This document shows, piece after piece, positions 24,430 to 33,715 of a DNA stretch of 64,000 nt (positions are counted from its first letter, which is position 1; each line of letters opens with the position of its first letter). The position numbers and the translations under genes were made by a program. The stretch spans positions 186,001 to 250,000 of the forward strand of contig JADJOY010000023.1 of the NCBI GenBank assembly GCA_016713535.1. Direction: 5' to 3'. The stretch comes from JADJOY01 sp016713535 [NCBI: Deltaproteobacteria bacterium]. GTDB taxonomy: Bacteria; JADJOY01. The notes beneath the pieces were generated by a model. It was not told where the DNA came from, did no database searches, and worked only from the letters and a program-made list of their open reading frames with translations.

Positions 24430-25121
24430 GACCCGGCTGCCGCGGCCGGCTCGCGGCGGGTGGCGTGGTTCAGGTCGTCGAACGAGCGCGCGTCGTCGAA
24501 GCTCGCCAGCACCCCACGGTCGTGGCTGACCACCAGCAACGCCGCGCCCTGCTCCGAGCAGGTCTCGCGGATCAGCTCGATCGCGTCGCGTGCGCTGCGC
24601 TGATCGAGGCTGCCGGTCGGTTCGTCGGCGAGCACCAGCTCCGGCCGGTTGGCGACGGCGCGCGCCACGGCAACACGCTGCTGCTGGCCGATCGAGAGCT
24701 GCCGCGGCCGGTGGTGAAGCTTGTCGGCGAGCCCGACGCGCGCGAGCAACGCTTCCGCGAACGGGCGGTCCACGCCGCGCCCGAAGCGCATCGCGAGCTC
24801 GACGTTCTCGAGCGCCGAGAAGCCCTGCAGCAGGTTGAAGGACTGGAACACGTAGCCCACGTGGCGCGCGCGCACCCGGTCCCGTGCCGGCTCACCGAGC
24901 GCCGTGATGTCGTGGCCGGCTACCCTGATCCGCCCGGCGTCGGCCGTGAGGACCCCCGCGAGGAGGTGCAGGAACGTGGTCTTGCCCGAGCCGCTCCCAC
25001 CGTGCAACGCGACCTGCTCACCCGCAGCGAGAGCGAAGGCGCCTACCGCGACGATCGGCGCCACCGCACCATCCGGCGACCGGAAACCCTTCCTGAGATC
25101 CACGACTTCGAGCACCGCCAT
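24426..25121 (-). CDS. LolD-like ABC ATPase of Zrg-like operon
   Basis: 231 residues, first gene of a four-gene overlapping operon. Walker [10 protein letters not shown] (41-49), Q-loop [17 protein letters not shown] (~91), signature LSIGQQQR (142-149), Walker [13 protein letters not shown] (~162-173) and H-loop VVSHDRG are intact. LolD/MacB subfamily by the [13 protein letters not shown] and [15 protein letters not shown] wording. It pairs with the FtsX-like permease. No operator-like TGCAA palindrome is visible in the 135 bp upstream, so its metal control, if any, is not explained by the sites found here. Confidence 0.9.
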   Translation of the reverse strand: MAVLEVVDLRKGFRSPDGAVAPIVAVGAFALAAGEQVALHGGSGSGKTTFLHLLAGVLTADAGRIRVAGHDITALGEPARDRVRARHVGYVFQSFNLLQGFSALENVELAMRFGRGVDRPFAEALLARVGLADKLHHRPRQLSIGQQQRVAVARAVANRPELVLADEPTGSLDQRSARDAIELIRETCSEQGAALLVVSHDRGVLASFDDARSFDDLNHATRREPAAAAGS

Positions 25122-25256
25122 CGCACCCCTCGCCCGCGCCGATCGACGCAGCTCCGGAGGAGCGGCGCGGCCAGGGCGCTTCGACCATCACGACAACCCG
25201 GCGGAGCACGCGCCGCGCGTCGATCGCGCCGCCGTGCCCCTAGCGGTCCGCGTGGG

Positions 25257-25661
25257 TCAGGCGACGGGCGGCGCGCGCGGGACGAGCGAGCTCCAGCGCT
25301 CGCCGAGGGCCGGCGCGCGCGCCGGGGCGGAAACGCTCGAGCGAACGGTGACGAGCGAGAGATCGGCCTGGAGCCGCGCAGCTGGATGGGCCGGGGCCGG
25401 CACCAGAAGGGCGGCGCAGAGCCCGCAGCTCGCGAGATCGTGGTGCGCCGACGCAGAGTGTCCCGCCGCGCCAGGGACCACGGCGAGCCTACCGCCAGTG
25501 TCCGCCGTCAACGCCTTCACCGAGGCCACGGAAGCGGCGATCTCGCGTCCCGCGCCGACCTGCACCGCATGGCCGATGGAGTCGAGCCCGCTCGACGCCA
25601 TCGCGAGCAACACGCAGAGGATCGTGGCGCGCACGCGCCGAGGTCGAGTGTCGCGGGACAT
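25257..25661 (-). CDS. Small exported protein, DUF2946-like (HHDLASCGLC)
   Basis: 134 residues with a hydrophobic signal (RATILCVLLAMASSGLDSIGHA). The motif SAHHDLASCGLCAALLVPAP (~72-91) resembles the H..C..C signature of DUF2946-type periplasmic proteins and could bind a metal ion. Divergent from the 25889 gene, which has a related EACPVC motif; the 227-bp region between them contains an interrupted inverted repeat. Upstream neighbour of the Zrg-like operon in the same direction. Confidence 0.62.
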   Translation of the reverse strand: MSRDTRPRRVRATILCVLLAMASSGLDSIGHAVQVGAGREIAASVASVKALTADTGGRLAVVPGAAGHSASAHHDLASCGLCAALLVPAPAHPAARLQADLSLVTVRSSVSAPARAPALGERWSSLVPRAPPVA

Positions 25662-25680
25662 TGGAGTGCGCTGCTGACGT

Positions 25681-25738
25681 GTGGGGCGTTTCCGTCACGC
25701 TAACGACGGGTCGGTAGTGCGTCAAACGCCGCCCCACC
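25681..25738. promoter_or_regulatory. Imperfect nested inverted repeat between divergent small exported genes
   Basis: GTGGGGCGTTT at 25681 faces AAACGCCGCCCCAC at about 25724-25737 (one 3-base slip), enclosing the near-palindrome CTAACGA-CGGG-TCGGTAG. It may be an operator serving the divergent genes at 25661 and 25889, or a structured leader. No TGCAA motif is present. Confidence 0.35.
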
Positions 25739-25888
25739 GTGCTCACGCTCGACCCTCGCGCCGTCGCTGCCACGGCCACAACGCCCCGCACCCCGCGATT
25801 TGACGGCGCGTCCTGCGTCGACTAACCCGCGGCGGCTCGCGCAATCCGCAGGGGCGGTGGCCTCCACCCGCCGCGCGAGCCGCCCACC

Positions 25889-26311
25889 ATGCGCCCATCC
25901 GTGTTGCTCCGTGCGCCTCTCCACCGCCAGGTGGCGAGGCTTGCGCTTGCTCTCCTGGCCCTCGGCTCGAGCGTGGGCGGCTCGATCCACCTGGCACTCG
26001 TTCCTCACCTCACGATCGTCGAGGCGGGACGCTTCGTCGAGGCGGAACGGGGCGACGTCGTCCCCAGCTGCCTCCCGAGCCGCCCGGCGTTCGCCGCCTC
26101 GGCCGGCTCGCTCGTCGCGACACCGCTCGAGGCGTGCCCCGTCTGCGCGCTCTACGACACGTCCAGACGCGACGCGGCGCTGCTCGATGCACCGGCGGCG
26201 GCCGTCACCGCGCAGGATGCACGCCCATCTCCCGAGCGACTGCACGATCCCGTCTACCCCGACCGCGCCGCGATCCTCCACGTCGCTCCCAAGACCTCGC
26301 CCCCGGCCTGA
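25889..26311 (+). CDS. Small exported protein with EACPVC motif
   Basis: 140 residues. Signal-anchor RQVARLALALLALGSSVGGSIHLALVPHL, then a mature part with VVPSCLPSRPAF and LEACPVCALYDTSRRD (~98-113). The CPVC pair and the preceding His-containing HLALVPHLTIVEAGRFVEA recall small periplasmic proteins found in zinc-uptake clusters, though several His/Cys positions seem lost. First gene of the plus-strand run that leads to the TonB receptor; 108 bp to the next gene with a strong hairpin between. Confidence 0.58.
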   Translation: MRPSVLLRAPLHRQVARLALALLALGSSVGGSIHLALVPHLTIVEAGRFVEAERGDVVPSCLPSRPAFAASAGSLVATPLEACPVCALYDTSRRDAALLDAPAAAVTAQDARPSPERLHDPVYPDRAAILHVAPKTSPPA

Positions 26312-26334
26312 GCACGGCCACCCCGCTCTCCCTT

Positions 26335-26359
26335 GCGTGCGCGAACGGTTCGCGCACGC
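26335..26359. repeat. 12-bp near-perfect palindromic hairpin in the metal island
   Basis: GCGTGCGCGAAC / GTTCGCGCACGC separated by one G. It lies between the 25889-26311 and 26420-27064 genes. No T-tract follows, so it may stabilise or attenuate the transcript rather than terminate it. Confidence 0.7.
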
Positions 26360-26419
26360 TCCGATCACCGTGCTCACGCCCGCGATGCCGGCCCACGCCG
26401 GCACGCACGAGGTTTCGCC

Positions 26420-27064
26420 ATGGCCCTTCGCACCATCACCACTCCACGCTCGCTGCTCGCCTACGGTCTGCTCGCCACCTCGCTCGGAGTCGCCGGCTGT
26501 GGCGACAGTGTCGAGAAACCGAGCGAGGAGAACGAAAACGAGGTCATCACCACGGTCACGCTCGGCTTCACTCCGGAAGGCGGCGGCGAGCCATTCGAGG
26601 CGTCGTTCCGTGACGCCGACGGCGACGGCGGCGGCGCGCCGACGATCGACCCGGTCACGCTCTCGAGTGGCCGGACCTACGCGGTGACGGTCTCGTTCCT
26701 GAACGAGCTCGAGGCGCCTCCCGAGGACATCACCGAGGAGGTGGACGCCGAGAGCGACCAGCACCAGGTGTTCTTCACGGGAGCCGGCGTACAGTCGCCC
26801 GCGACCGCCGCCGATCCCGACGCGGTGGTCGAGCAGGACTACGACGACACCGACGAGAACGGCCTGCCGGTCGGGCTCGCCAACAGCTTCATAGCGCTCC
26901 AGCCGGGTGGCGGTGAGCTGACCGTGACGCTGCGCCACATCCCACCCGTGAACGGCGCCGCCGTCAAGACCGGGGACCTTGCGGCACTGGTGGCGACCGA
27001 CGGCCTCGAGGCCTTGCCCGGCAGCACCGACGCCTCCGTGACCTTCGACGTCACGGTCGAGTAG
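26420..27064 (+). CDS. Lipoprotein of TonB-receptor locus (type 1 periplasmic-binding-fold-like)
   Basis: 214 residues from ATG 26420, preceded by GAGG at 7 nt. Lipobox at SLGVAGC (cysteine ~29). The mature protein opens with an acidic stretch ENENEVITTVTLGFTPEGGGEPFEASFRDADGDGG and continues GRTYAVTVSFLNELEAPPEDITEEVDAESDQHQVFF. This wording is common in lipoproteins encoded directly upstream of TonB-dependent receptors and annotated as periplasmic-binding-fold-like. The acidic and QHQ residues suggest cation binding at the cell surface or periplasm; unproven. Confidence 0.75.
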   Translation: MALRTITTPRSLLAYGLLATSLGVAGCGDSVEKPSEENENEVITTVTLGFTPEGGGEPFEASFRDADGDGGGAPTIDPVTLSSGRTYAVTVSFLNELEAPPEDITEEVDAESDQHQVFFTGAGVQSPATAADPDAVVEQDYDDTDENGLPVGLANSFIALQPGGGELTVTLRHIPPVNGAAVKTGDLAALVATDGLEALPGSTDASVTFDVTVE

Positions 27065-27099
27065 CGAGCCTCCTTCCCGGCGGCGGCGCCCAGGACCGC

Positions 27100-27134
27100 G
27101 GCTCACCCCGATTCGCACGGGATCGGGGTGAGCC
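27100..27134. repeat. 13-bp perfect hairpin upstream of TonB receptor gene
   Basis: GGCTCACCCCGAT (27100-27112) and ATCGGGGTGAGCC (27122-27134) with a 9-nt loop, located between the lipoprotein stop and the receptor start (27178). Candidate attenuator or partial terminator; there is no U-tract. Confidence 0.75.
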
Positions 27135-27177
27135 CGGTGGCGGGCGCGCTCCGTCGGCGCAGCCCCGGGAGCTCGCC

Positions 27178-29558
27178 ATGATCGCAACCCTTCTACTGCT
27201 CGCCGGCGCCGCCCTCGGCGAGCCAGCGGCGTGTCACCTCACGCTCGACGGCACCATCACCGACGCCGTCACGAACGCTCCGCTCGCCGGCGCTCGCGTC
27301 GTCCTCGACGGCGGTACATCCACGGTGGCGGACGAGCGCGGCGCTTACCGGTTCGAGGGCCTGTGCCCGGGCGCAGGCTCCCTGGAGGCGAGCCACCCGG
27401 GCCACGCTCCCTCGCGCAAGGCGCTGACGCTCGCGGACGACGGCACCCTCCTCGACCTCTCGTTGCCCCGAACACCGGGCGGCTCTCCCGACGAAGAGGT
27501 CGATGTGGTGGCGACCGAGATCCCGCCGCTCGACACCCACGCGACGGCGATCCTCGAAGGCGCCGCGCTGGAGCAGTCGAGCGGCAAGAGCCTCGCCGAC
27601 ACCCTCGCCCAGGTACCCGGGATCAGCGTGCTGCGCTCCGGGAACACCGCCAAGCCCATCGTGCGCGGCCAGTCGGGCTCGCGGGTGCTCATCCTCTACG
27701 ACGGCGTGCGGCACGAGAGCCAGGACTGGGGGCTCGAGCATGCGCCCGAAGTGGACCCGTTCGCGGCGGGCTCGCTCGAGGTGGTGAAGGGATCCGCCGG
27801 CGTCCGCTACGGACCCGACGCGATCGCAGGGTGCTGCTGGTCGATCCGCATCCGCTCCTCGACGAGCCCGGGCTGCGTGCGGACGTGCAGGCGATCGGCG
27901 CGCTCAACGGCCGGCGCGGCACCGGTGTAGTGCGGCTCGACGGCGCCCCCGAGTCGGTCGACGGCCTCGCGTGGCGGCTCGAGGGAAACTTCAGCAAGGG
28001 CGCGGCGCTCGAGACTCCCGACTACCCGCTCGAAAACACCGGGATCGAGGAGTGGAACGCGGGCGCCGCCGCGAGGATGCGCTGGGACGACTCGGTGGTC
28101 GAGGTCTCGCTGCGGCACAACGACCTCGTCAACGGCATCTGCAGCTGCATCCGCAACGACAGCCCGGAGCAGTTCTTCGCGCAGATCGAGAACCAGCAGC
28201 CCAACGGCGTCGAACTCTACCGCGTCGACTACGACATCGAGCGGCCCTACCAGGACGTCACCCACGACCTCGCGATGATCCGCGGCGGAACGCGCTTCGC
28301 CGAGGTGGGCGAGCTGCACTCGACGTATGCGTTCCAGACCAACCGCCGCAAGGAGTACGAGATCGTCCGCCAGGCCGTCGACGGGCCCCAGTTCGACTTC
28401 CAGCTCGATACCCATACCCTGGATGCCGACTTCGATCACTCGCGCGTGACGCTCGCGGACGGCCTCGAGCTGAGCGGTACCTGGGGCATGAGCGGCCGCT
28501 TCCAGGAGAACGTCTATTCGGGACTTCCGCTGATCCCGAACTACCGCAGCTACGGAGCCGGCGTCTTCGGCATCGAACGGCTGGACCTCGACGGCGTCGA
28601 GGTCTCGGTGGGTGGGCGCTACGACCACCTCTCCCAGGAGGCGTTCCTCGACGAGAGCGCTTACGCGCGGCACCGGGCGCGGGGAACGCTCGAACCGGAC
28701 GCCTGCTCCGTCGCGGGCGAGGTCGCGTCGTGCCCGACCTCGTTCGACACCGGCTCGGTCACCCTGGGCGGTGCCGTGCCGCTCGGCGAGGCGCTCGTCG
28801 CCAAGCTCGACCTCTCCACCGCGTCGCGGTTCCCCACCATCGACGAGCTCTACATCAACGGCACCGCGCCGACGATGCCAGTGCTGGCCATCGGTGATCC
28901 GAGCCTCGGCGCCGAGACCAGCTACGGGGCCTCCGCAACCCTCGACCTCGACGACGGCTGGATCTCGGGGCAGGCGTCGGTGTTCGGTAGCTTCATCGAC
29001 GACTACATCTACTTCGCGCCCGAGCTCGACCCCGACGGCGCGCCGATCTTCGACGTCCTGATCCGCGGCGCCTATCCACGCTTCAGCTACCGGCCCGTCG
29101 ACGCGACCTTCTGGGGGGGTGAGGCGAGCGTGCTGCTGCGCTTCGAGCCGTTCGAGCTCGAGAGCCGCGCGGCCTGGGTTCGAGGACGCGACGTCGATGG
29201 AGGCGGTGACCTCGAGTGGGTTCCGCCGGACCGCTCCCGCGTCGCGCTCACCTATCACCCCCCGGGAGTCGGTGTTCTCGAGAGGCCGTTCGCGACCGTC
29301 TCGGGCGACTACGTCGCGGAGCAGACCCACTACGATTCCACCACCGACCTGAGCAGTCCGCCACCCGCGTATGCGCTCGTCGGGCTGGCCGTGGGGAGCG
29401 ACCTCGAGATCGATGGCCAGCGTTTCCGCGCCTCGATCGAGGTCGAGAACCTGCTCGACGAGCGCTACCGGGACTACACGAGCCTCCTCAAGTACTTCGC
29501 CGACGAGCCAGGGCGGCAGGTCTTCCTGCGGCTCGGTGCCACCGTCGATCTCATGTGA
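27178..29558 (+). CDS. TonB-dependent outer-membrane receptor, apparent frameshift at 27829-27831
   Basis: The first frame (ATG 27178) encodes a signal peptide, a CarboxypepD-regulatory-like beta domain (HLTLDGTITDAVTNAPLAGARV, ~20-95) and the plug (LEQSSGKSLADTLAQVPGISVL, GVRHESQDWGLEHAPEVDPF). At a GGG run (27829-27831) one G appears missing; the next frame continues VLLVDPHPLLDEPGLRADVQ and then a full ~560-residue barrel ending VFLRLGATVDLM, with LDERYRDYTSLLKYFADEPGR as the C-terminal TonB-receptor signature. Combined length ~793. It should import a chelated metal (zinc in related loci) with energy from TonB. Both halves look unmutated, so the indel is probably a sequencing error. Confidence 0.85.
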
Positions 29559-29576
29559 GCGCGGGCGGAACCCGAC

Positions 29577-29598
29577 CCCGGTTGCACCGCCAACCGGG
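29577..29598. repeat. 8-bp hairpin after TonB receptor gene
   Basis: CCCGGTTG / CAACCGGG with loop CACCGC, 18 bp after the receptor stop codon. No T-tract. Confidence 0.5.
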
Positions 29599-29704
29599 TG
29601 GAGGTCCAGCACACGTCACGACGGCCGGGGCGGTTCGCCGCCACGAATCGCCCGGTGCTAGATACCGGGCGTCTCGGCACACGTCGTCCAGATCCGGTCC
29701 CGCC

Positions 29705-30025
29705 GTGAAGCGCTTCGTCTTCGCTCCCGCCGCCTGCGCCCTGGCGCTGTTGCTGACCCTGTGGGCCAGCATCGATGTGGCGGCGTTTCACGTGCGCCGC
29801 GGAATCGACCGCTCCCCTCGCACCGGCGGCGGCACGTCGGCGGCGCTCAGCGCCCACGAACCGACCCACGTCTGCGCGTTCGCGGCGGTCGCGAACGCCG
29901 CGCACATGGCGCCGCTCGCCGTCGAGGACGCGCCGCTCGTCCGCGCCGAGCGCGCGGCGCTCGCGCTCGCCTCGCCGCGCCCGATCCCCGGGCGCACCGC
30001 CTCCGGGCTCGCTCCTCCCGCCTGA
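29705..30025 (+). CDS. Small exported protein of the metal island
   Basis: 106 residues from GTG 29705 (no strong ribosome-binding site; the frame is open upstream). Signal peptide KRFVFAPAACALALLLTLWASIDVA, then a short mature region with SAHEPTHVCAFAAVANAAHMAPL. The H-x2-H-x-C arrangement resembles the Cys/His cores of the other two small exported proteins in this island, suggesting a common metal-related function. Weak protein evidence; judged by signal peptide, motif and position. Confidence 0.45.
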   Translation: MKRFVFAPAACALALLLTLWASIDVAAFHVRRGIDRSPRTGGGTSAALSAHEPTHVCAFAAVANAAHMAPLAVEDAPLVRAERAALALASPRPIPGRTASGLAPPA

Positions 30026-30190
30026 TCTCGGCCCTCGCCCAGTCCGCCGCAGGCGGGCGTGTTCCGTCGTCTCGGCGGGACCGCTCGCGACGGCGGTCCA
30101 CCGAGATCCGCGCTCGTTCGCGCCGCTTCGTCGGCGCGAGCGGCGCTCGTCGCGGCGCGCGATTCACGTGCGTCGCGGGAGGACGTGCTC

Positions 30191-31471
30191 ATGAACCTCG
30201 CGGCTCGCCGCGTTTTCCGCGCGCTCTGCGCGCTCGCCTTCGCATCGTTCCCGCTCGCGCCGCTCGCCTGGGCCGAGGACGCTTCGTCCTCGGGCTCGGG
30301 CGGCTTCAACTGGACCGCTCCGATCCGTGTGGCCGGCGCCGGCCCCGCCTACCTGAACCTCTCGCTCGACGCGCTGTTCGCGGTCGGCACCTCGAGCGAG
30401 GCGGACGTCACATCGCTCGAGCTCGGCGGGCACGACCCGAGCCAGCGCGGCTTCACCGTCCAGAACGTCGAGGTGGTCTTCGACGGGGCCGTGGATCCGT
30501 ACCTCCGCGGCGCGGCCAACATCATCTTCCAGATCGACCCCGAGGGTGAGACGGTCGTCGAGCTCGAGGAGGCCTACCTCGTCACCCAGTCGCTGCCGGC
30601 CGACCTGCAGGTGAAGGCCGGCCAGTACCTCACCGAGCTCGGCCGCATCAACAGCCGCCACCCCCACCAGTGGGACTTCGTCGATCTGCCGCTCGTCAAC
30701 GGCCGGCTGCTCGGCGGAGACGGGCTGCGCGGCCCGGGCGCGCGGCTGTCGTGGCTGATCCCGCTGCCCTTCTATTCCGAGCTGATCGCCGGCGTGCAGA
30801 ACAGCCAGGGCGAGACCGCGGCGAGCTTCCGCAACGAGAACGAGGGGGAGCCGCTCTACGGTCGGATCCCCGAGGACCGCGGCGTGAACGACCTGGGCGA
30901 CATGTTGTGGAGCGGCCGCTGGGCGAGCTCGTTCGACGTCACCGACGAGCAGACGCTGGTGTTCGGCTTCTCCGGCGTCGGCGGCCCCAACGCCACGGGC
31001 GCGAACACCCACACCCAGATCTACGGCGCCGACCTCTTCTGGAAGTGGAAGTCGCCGCGCGCGGAGCAGGGCTTCCCGTTCGCCTCGTTCACGACCGAGG
31101 TCCTGTACCGGAGGTACCAGGCGGGCGCGTTCGAAGCCGAGCCGGAGGACCCCGAAGAGCCGCCGCTCGTGCTGCCGCACGAGACCCTCGACGACTGGGG
31201 GCTCTACGCGCAGGCGAGCTACGGCTTCACCCGCGGCTGGGTCGCGGGGCTGCGCGGGGACTACGTCGACGGCGAGACCGGCGCCTTCGATCCGGACCCC
31301 GACCGCTCGCAGCGGGTGAGAGTCTCACCGGTGCTCACCTGGTACCCGACCGAGTTCTCGAAGCTCCGGCTCCAGTACAACCTCGACCGCGTCGAGGACC
31401 GGGCCTACGACCACTCGATCTGGCTCTCGGCCGAGTTCCTGATCGGCAGCCACGGCGCGCACAGCTTCTGA
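30191..31471 (+). CDS. Outer-membrane beta-barrel protein of zinc-uptake locus
   Basis: 426 residues from ATG 30191, with GGGAGG 8 nt upstream. Signal peptide ends at PLAWAEDA. The mature protein has alternating amphipathic strands: AYLNLSLDALFAVGTSSE, QRGFTVQNVEVVFDGAVDPYLRGAANIIFQI, LQVKAGQYLTELGRINSRHPHQWDFVD, RLLGGDGLRGPGARLSWLIP and FSKLRLQYNLDRVED near the end. This is a porin-like protein of about sixteen strands. Similar proteins are encoded next to znu genes in other bacteria. The HPHQWDF and GGHDP segments provide histidines facing the lumen or loops. Upstream of znuA by 45 bp. Confidence 0.82.
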   Translation: MNLAARRVFRALCALAFASFPLAPLAWAEDASSSGSGGFNWTAPIRVAGAGPAYLNLSLDALFAVGTSSEADVTSLELGGHDPSQRGFTVQNVEVVFDGAVDPYLRGAANIIFQIDPEGETVVELEEAYLVTQSLPADLQVKAGQYLTELGRINSRHPHQWDFVDLPLVNGRLLGGDGLRGPGARLSWLIPLPFYSELIAGVQNSQGETAASFRNENEGEPLYGRIPEDRGVNDLGDMLWSGRWASSFDVTDEQTLVFGFSGVGGPNATGANTHTQIYGADLFWKWKSPRAEQGFPFASFTTEVLYRRYQAGAFEAEPEDPEEPPLVLPHETLDDWGLYAQASYGFTRGWVAGLRGDYVDGETGAFDPDPDRSQRVRVSPVLTWYPTEFSKLRLQYNLDRVEDRAYDHSIWLSAEFLIGSHGAHSF

Positions 31472-31516
31472 CTTCTCGGGCGGCGCCGCCTCGCGCGCGC
31501 CGCGGGAGATCCTTCC

Positions 31517-32494
31517 ATGAAACGAACCGAAAACCTTCTCGTGCTCTTCGCGGCGGTCGGCTCGATCGTGCTCGGCGCCGCGCTCTCACCCGTCACCGCC
31601 CGCGCCGCCGAGCTGCGCGTGGTCGCCTCCACCCCCGACCTCGGCGCGATCGCCAAGGCGGTGGGCGGCGATCGCGTCGACGTGACCTCGATCGCGCGCG
31701 GCACCGAGGACCCGCACTTCGTCGACCCCAAGCCGAGCCACGTGGTGAGCCTGAATCGCGCCGACGCGCTCGTCGAGGGCGGCGCCGAGCTCGAGCTGGG
31801 CTGGCTGCCCAGGCTCGTCGAGTCGTCCCGCAACGCGAAGATCGCGACCGGCGCGCCAGGGCGGATCGTCGCCAACGCGGGAGTCCAGCTCCTCGAGATC
31901 CCGACCGGACCGGTCGACCGCTCGATGGGCGACGTCCACCCGGGCGGCAATCCGCACTACCTGCTCGATCCGCGCAACGCCGTGATCGTCGCCGAGGATC
32001 TTTCGCGACGTTTCGCCGCGCTCGACGCCAGCGGTGCCGAGACCTACCGCGCCAACGCGGCGGCCTTCACGTCCGACCTGAAGAGCCGCATCCAGGGCTG
32101 GGAGGCGCGCCTCGCCAGCCTGCGCGGCGCGAAGGTGGTCGAGTACCACAAGCTCTTCGAGTACCTCGCGAGCTGGCTCGGGCTCGACATCGTGGGCCAG
32201 GTCGAGCCCAAGCCGGGGATCCCGCCCAATCCCCAGCACGTCGCGGCGCTCGAGGCGAAGATGCGGACCGAGAAGGTGCCGGTGCTGCTCGCCACCACCT
32301 ACCACCCCTCCGAGGTGACCGCGGAGATCGCACACCGCACGGGCGCCGCCGTGGCGACGATCCCCACCTCGGTGGGCGACGGCGAGGGCAACACCAGCTA
32401 CGTGGCGATGGTCGAGCAGATCGTGACCGCGCTCGCCAAGGCCGCGAAGTCCGCGCCGTCCGCCACTCCCGCCCCGAGCACCGAGGGCCACTGA
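31517..32494 (+). CDS. znuA: Zinc/manganese ABC transporter substrate-binding protein (ZnuA-like)
   Basis: 325 residues with a Sec signal peptide (LLVLFAAVGSIVLGAALSPVTARA). Cluster A-I binding protein: ELRVVASTPDLGAIAKAVGGD, and metal-ligand segments EDPHFVDPKPSH (~66), GGNPHYLLDP (~143), VVEYHKLFEYL (~208) and LLATTYHPSEV. The long His-rich loop of proteobacterial ZnuA is absent. Binds a divalent metal in the periplasm and delivers it to the ZnuB-like permease, whose ATG is one base beyond this stop. Given the neighbours, zinc is more likely than manganese. Confidence 0.9.
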   Translation: MKRTENLLVLFAAVGSIVLGAALSPVTARAAELRVVASTPDLGAIAKAVGGDRVDVTSIARGTEDPHFVDPKPSHVVSLNRADALVEGGAELELGWLPRLVESSRNAKIATGAPGRIVANAGVQLLEIPTGPVDRSMGDVHPGGNPHYLLDPRNAVIVAEDLSRRFAALDASGAETYRANAAAFTSDLKSRIQGWEARLASLRGAKVVEYHKLFEYLASWLGLDIVGQVEPKPGIPPNPQHVAALEAKMRTEKVPVLLATTYHPSEVTAEIAHRTGAAVATIPTSVGDGEGNTSYVAMVEQIVTALAKAAKSAPSATPAPSTEGH

Positions 32495-32495
32495 C

Positions 32496-33316
32496 ATGGA
32501 GATCCTCCACGTGATGGCGCTGCCGTTCCTGGCGTGCCTGGTGCTGGTCGGCATCCACGGCTACCTGGGACTTCACATCCTCGCCCGCGGCGTCATCTTC
32601 GTGGACCTGGCGCTCGCGCAGATCGCGGCGCTGGGAGCGGTGCTGGCGCTGGTGGTGGGTCTCGATCACGAGGGGCCGTGGGCGTACTGGTTCTCGGTCG
32701 CGTTCACGCTCGCGGGCGCCGCGATGTTCGCGTTCACCCGCACCCGCCGCCAGCGCATCCCCCAGGAAGCGGTGATCGGCATCACCTACGCGGTCGCCGC
32801 GGCGGCGGGCGTGATCGCCCTCGACAAGGCTCCCCACGGCGCCGAGGAGCTCAAGGAGATGCTCACCGGCGCGATCCTGTGGGTGAACGCCAAGACGGTG
32901 CTGCACTCGGCGGCGGTCTACGCGGTGATGGGGATCGTCCACTGGGTGTTCCGCGACAAGTTCGTGGCGATCTCGTTCGAGCCCGAGCGCGCGCTCGCCG
33001 AGGGCATCTCGGTCAGGTTCTGGGACTTCGTGTTCTACGCGACGTTCGGGATCATCATCACGATCTCGGTGCCCGTGGCGGGCGTGCTGCTGGTGTTCCC
33101 GTCCCTGCTCGTGCCGGCGGTGGCGTCGGCGCTGCTGGTGCGCGGGCTGCGCGCGCGGCTGGCGACGGCGTCCGCGATCGGGATGGTGGGCAGCGGGATC
33201 GGGTGTGTCGCGAGCTACACCTCGACCTGCCGACCGGAGCCGCGGTGGTGGTGGTGTTCGGCGCGATGCTGGCGCTGATCGCGGGGGCGGCGACGCTACG
33301 CCGCGCGGCGGGCTGA
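32496..33316 (+). CDS. znuB: Zinc/manganese ABC permease (ZnuB-like), apparent frameshift at ~33218
   Basis: Eight-helix ABC-3 permease: LGLHILARGVIFVDLALAQIAALGAVLA, an unusually long cytoplasmic stretch TRTRRQRIPQEAVIGITYAVAAA, and GIIITISVPVAGVLLVFPSLLVPA. In the first frame the end degenerates (SYTSTCRPEPRWWW); restoring one base after TAC at 33216-33218 gives YHLDLPTGAAVVVVFGAMLALIAGAATLRRA with a stop at 33314-33316, the normal permease C-terminus. No ATPase (ZnuC) gene follows; the operon ends here and the next gene is a protease. The ATPase is either elsewhere or supplied by another system. Confidence 0.85.
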
Positions 33317-33715
33317 GACGGGAGGTACGCGACGGGCGGGTGCGAACGAGCGACCGCGAGCTCGCCCGATCTCACGCGCGGCGCTCTCGAGCGAGACGGA
33401 CACGCACCCGCCGATCGCCTCCGATTCCGGGCGGCCTCGCGGCCGCTCGACCTCCGGTCTGGAGGGCCCGCCTCCGGCGGGCCGGGCCGGCCGCGCCTCG
33501 CGAACCGCTCGATCCTCGGCGCCCGACGGAGCGGGCGCGCTCCAGCCGATCGGGGCGCGATGCGGGTGGAGGCGCGCGCCATGCCTCCGCCTTCGAATTT
33601 CCGGCTCGCGCCGGGCGTCGATGGTGGGATGGCGGGACGTCGCGCGACGTCCCGCGTCGCGCGCGGATTTGCGCCATCCTGTGCCGTCCCCGAATCGCCC
33701 GATCACGAGAGCGCC
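33317..33715. other. Intergenic region with three hairpin repeats
   Basis: No gene seen in 399 bp. It holds GCGGCC/GGCCGC inverted repeats near 33431-33446, the GGCCCGCC-TCC-GGCGGGCC hairpin at 33465-33483, and an inverted copy of the CTCCGT-loop stem (GCGCCCG / CGGGCGC, loop ACGGAG) at 33519-33538 followed by CTCCAGCCGATCGG. Confidence 0.75.
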
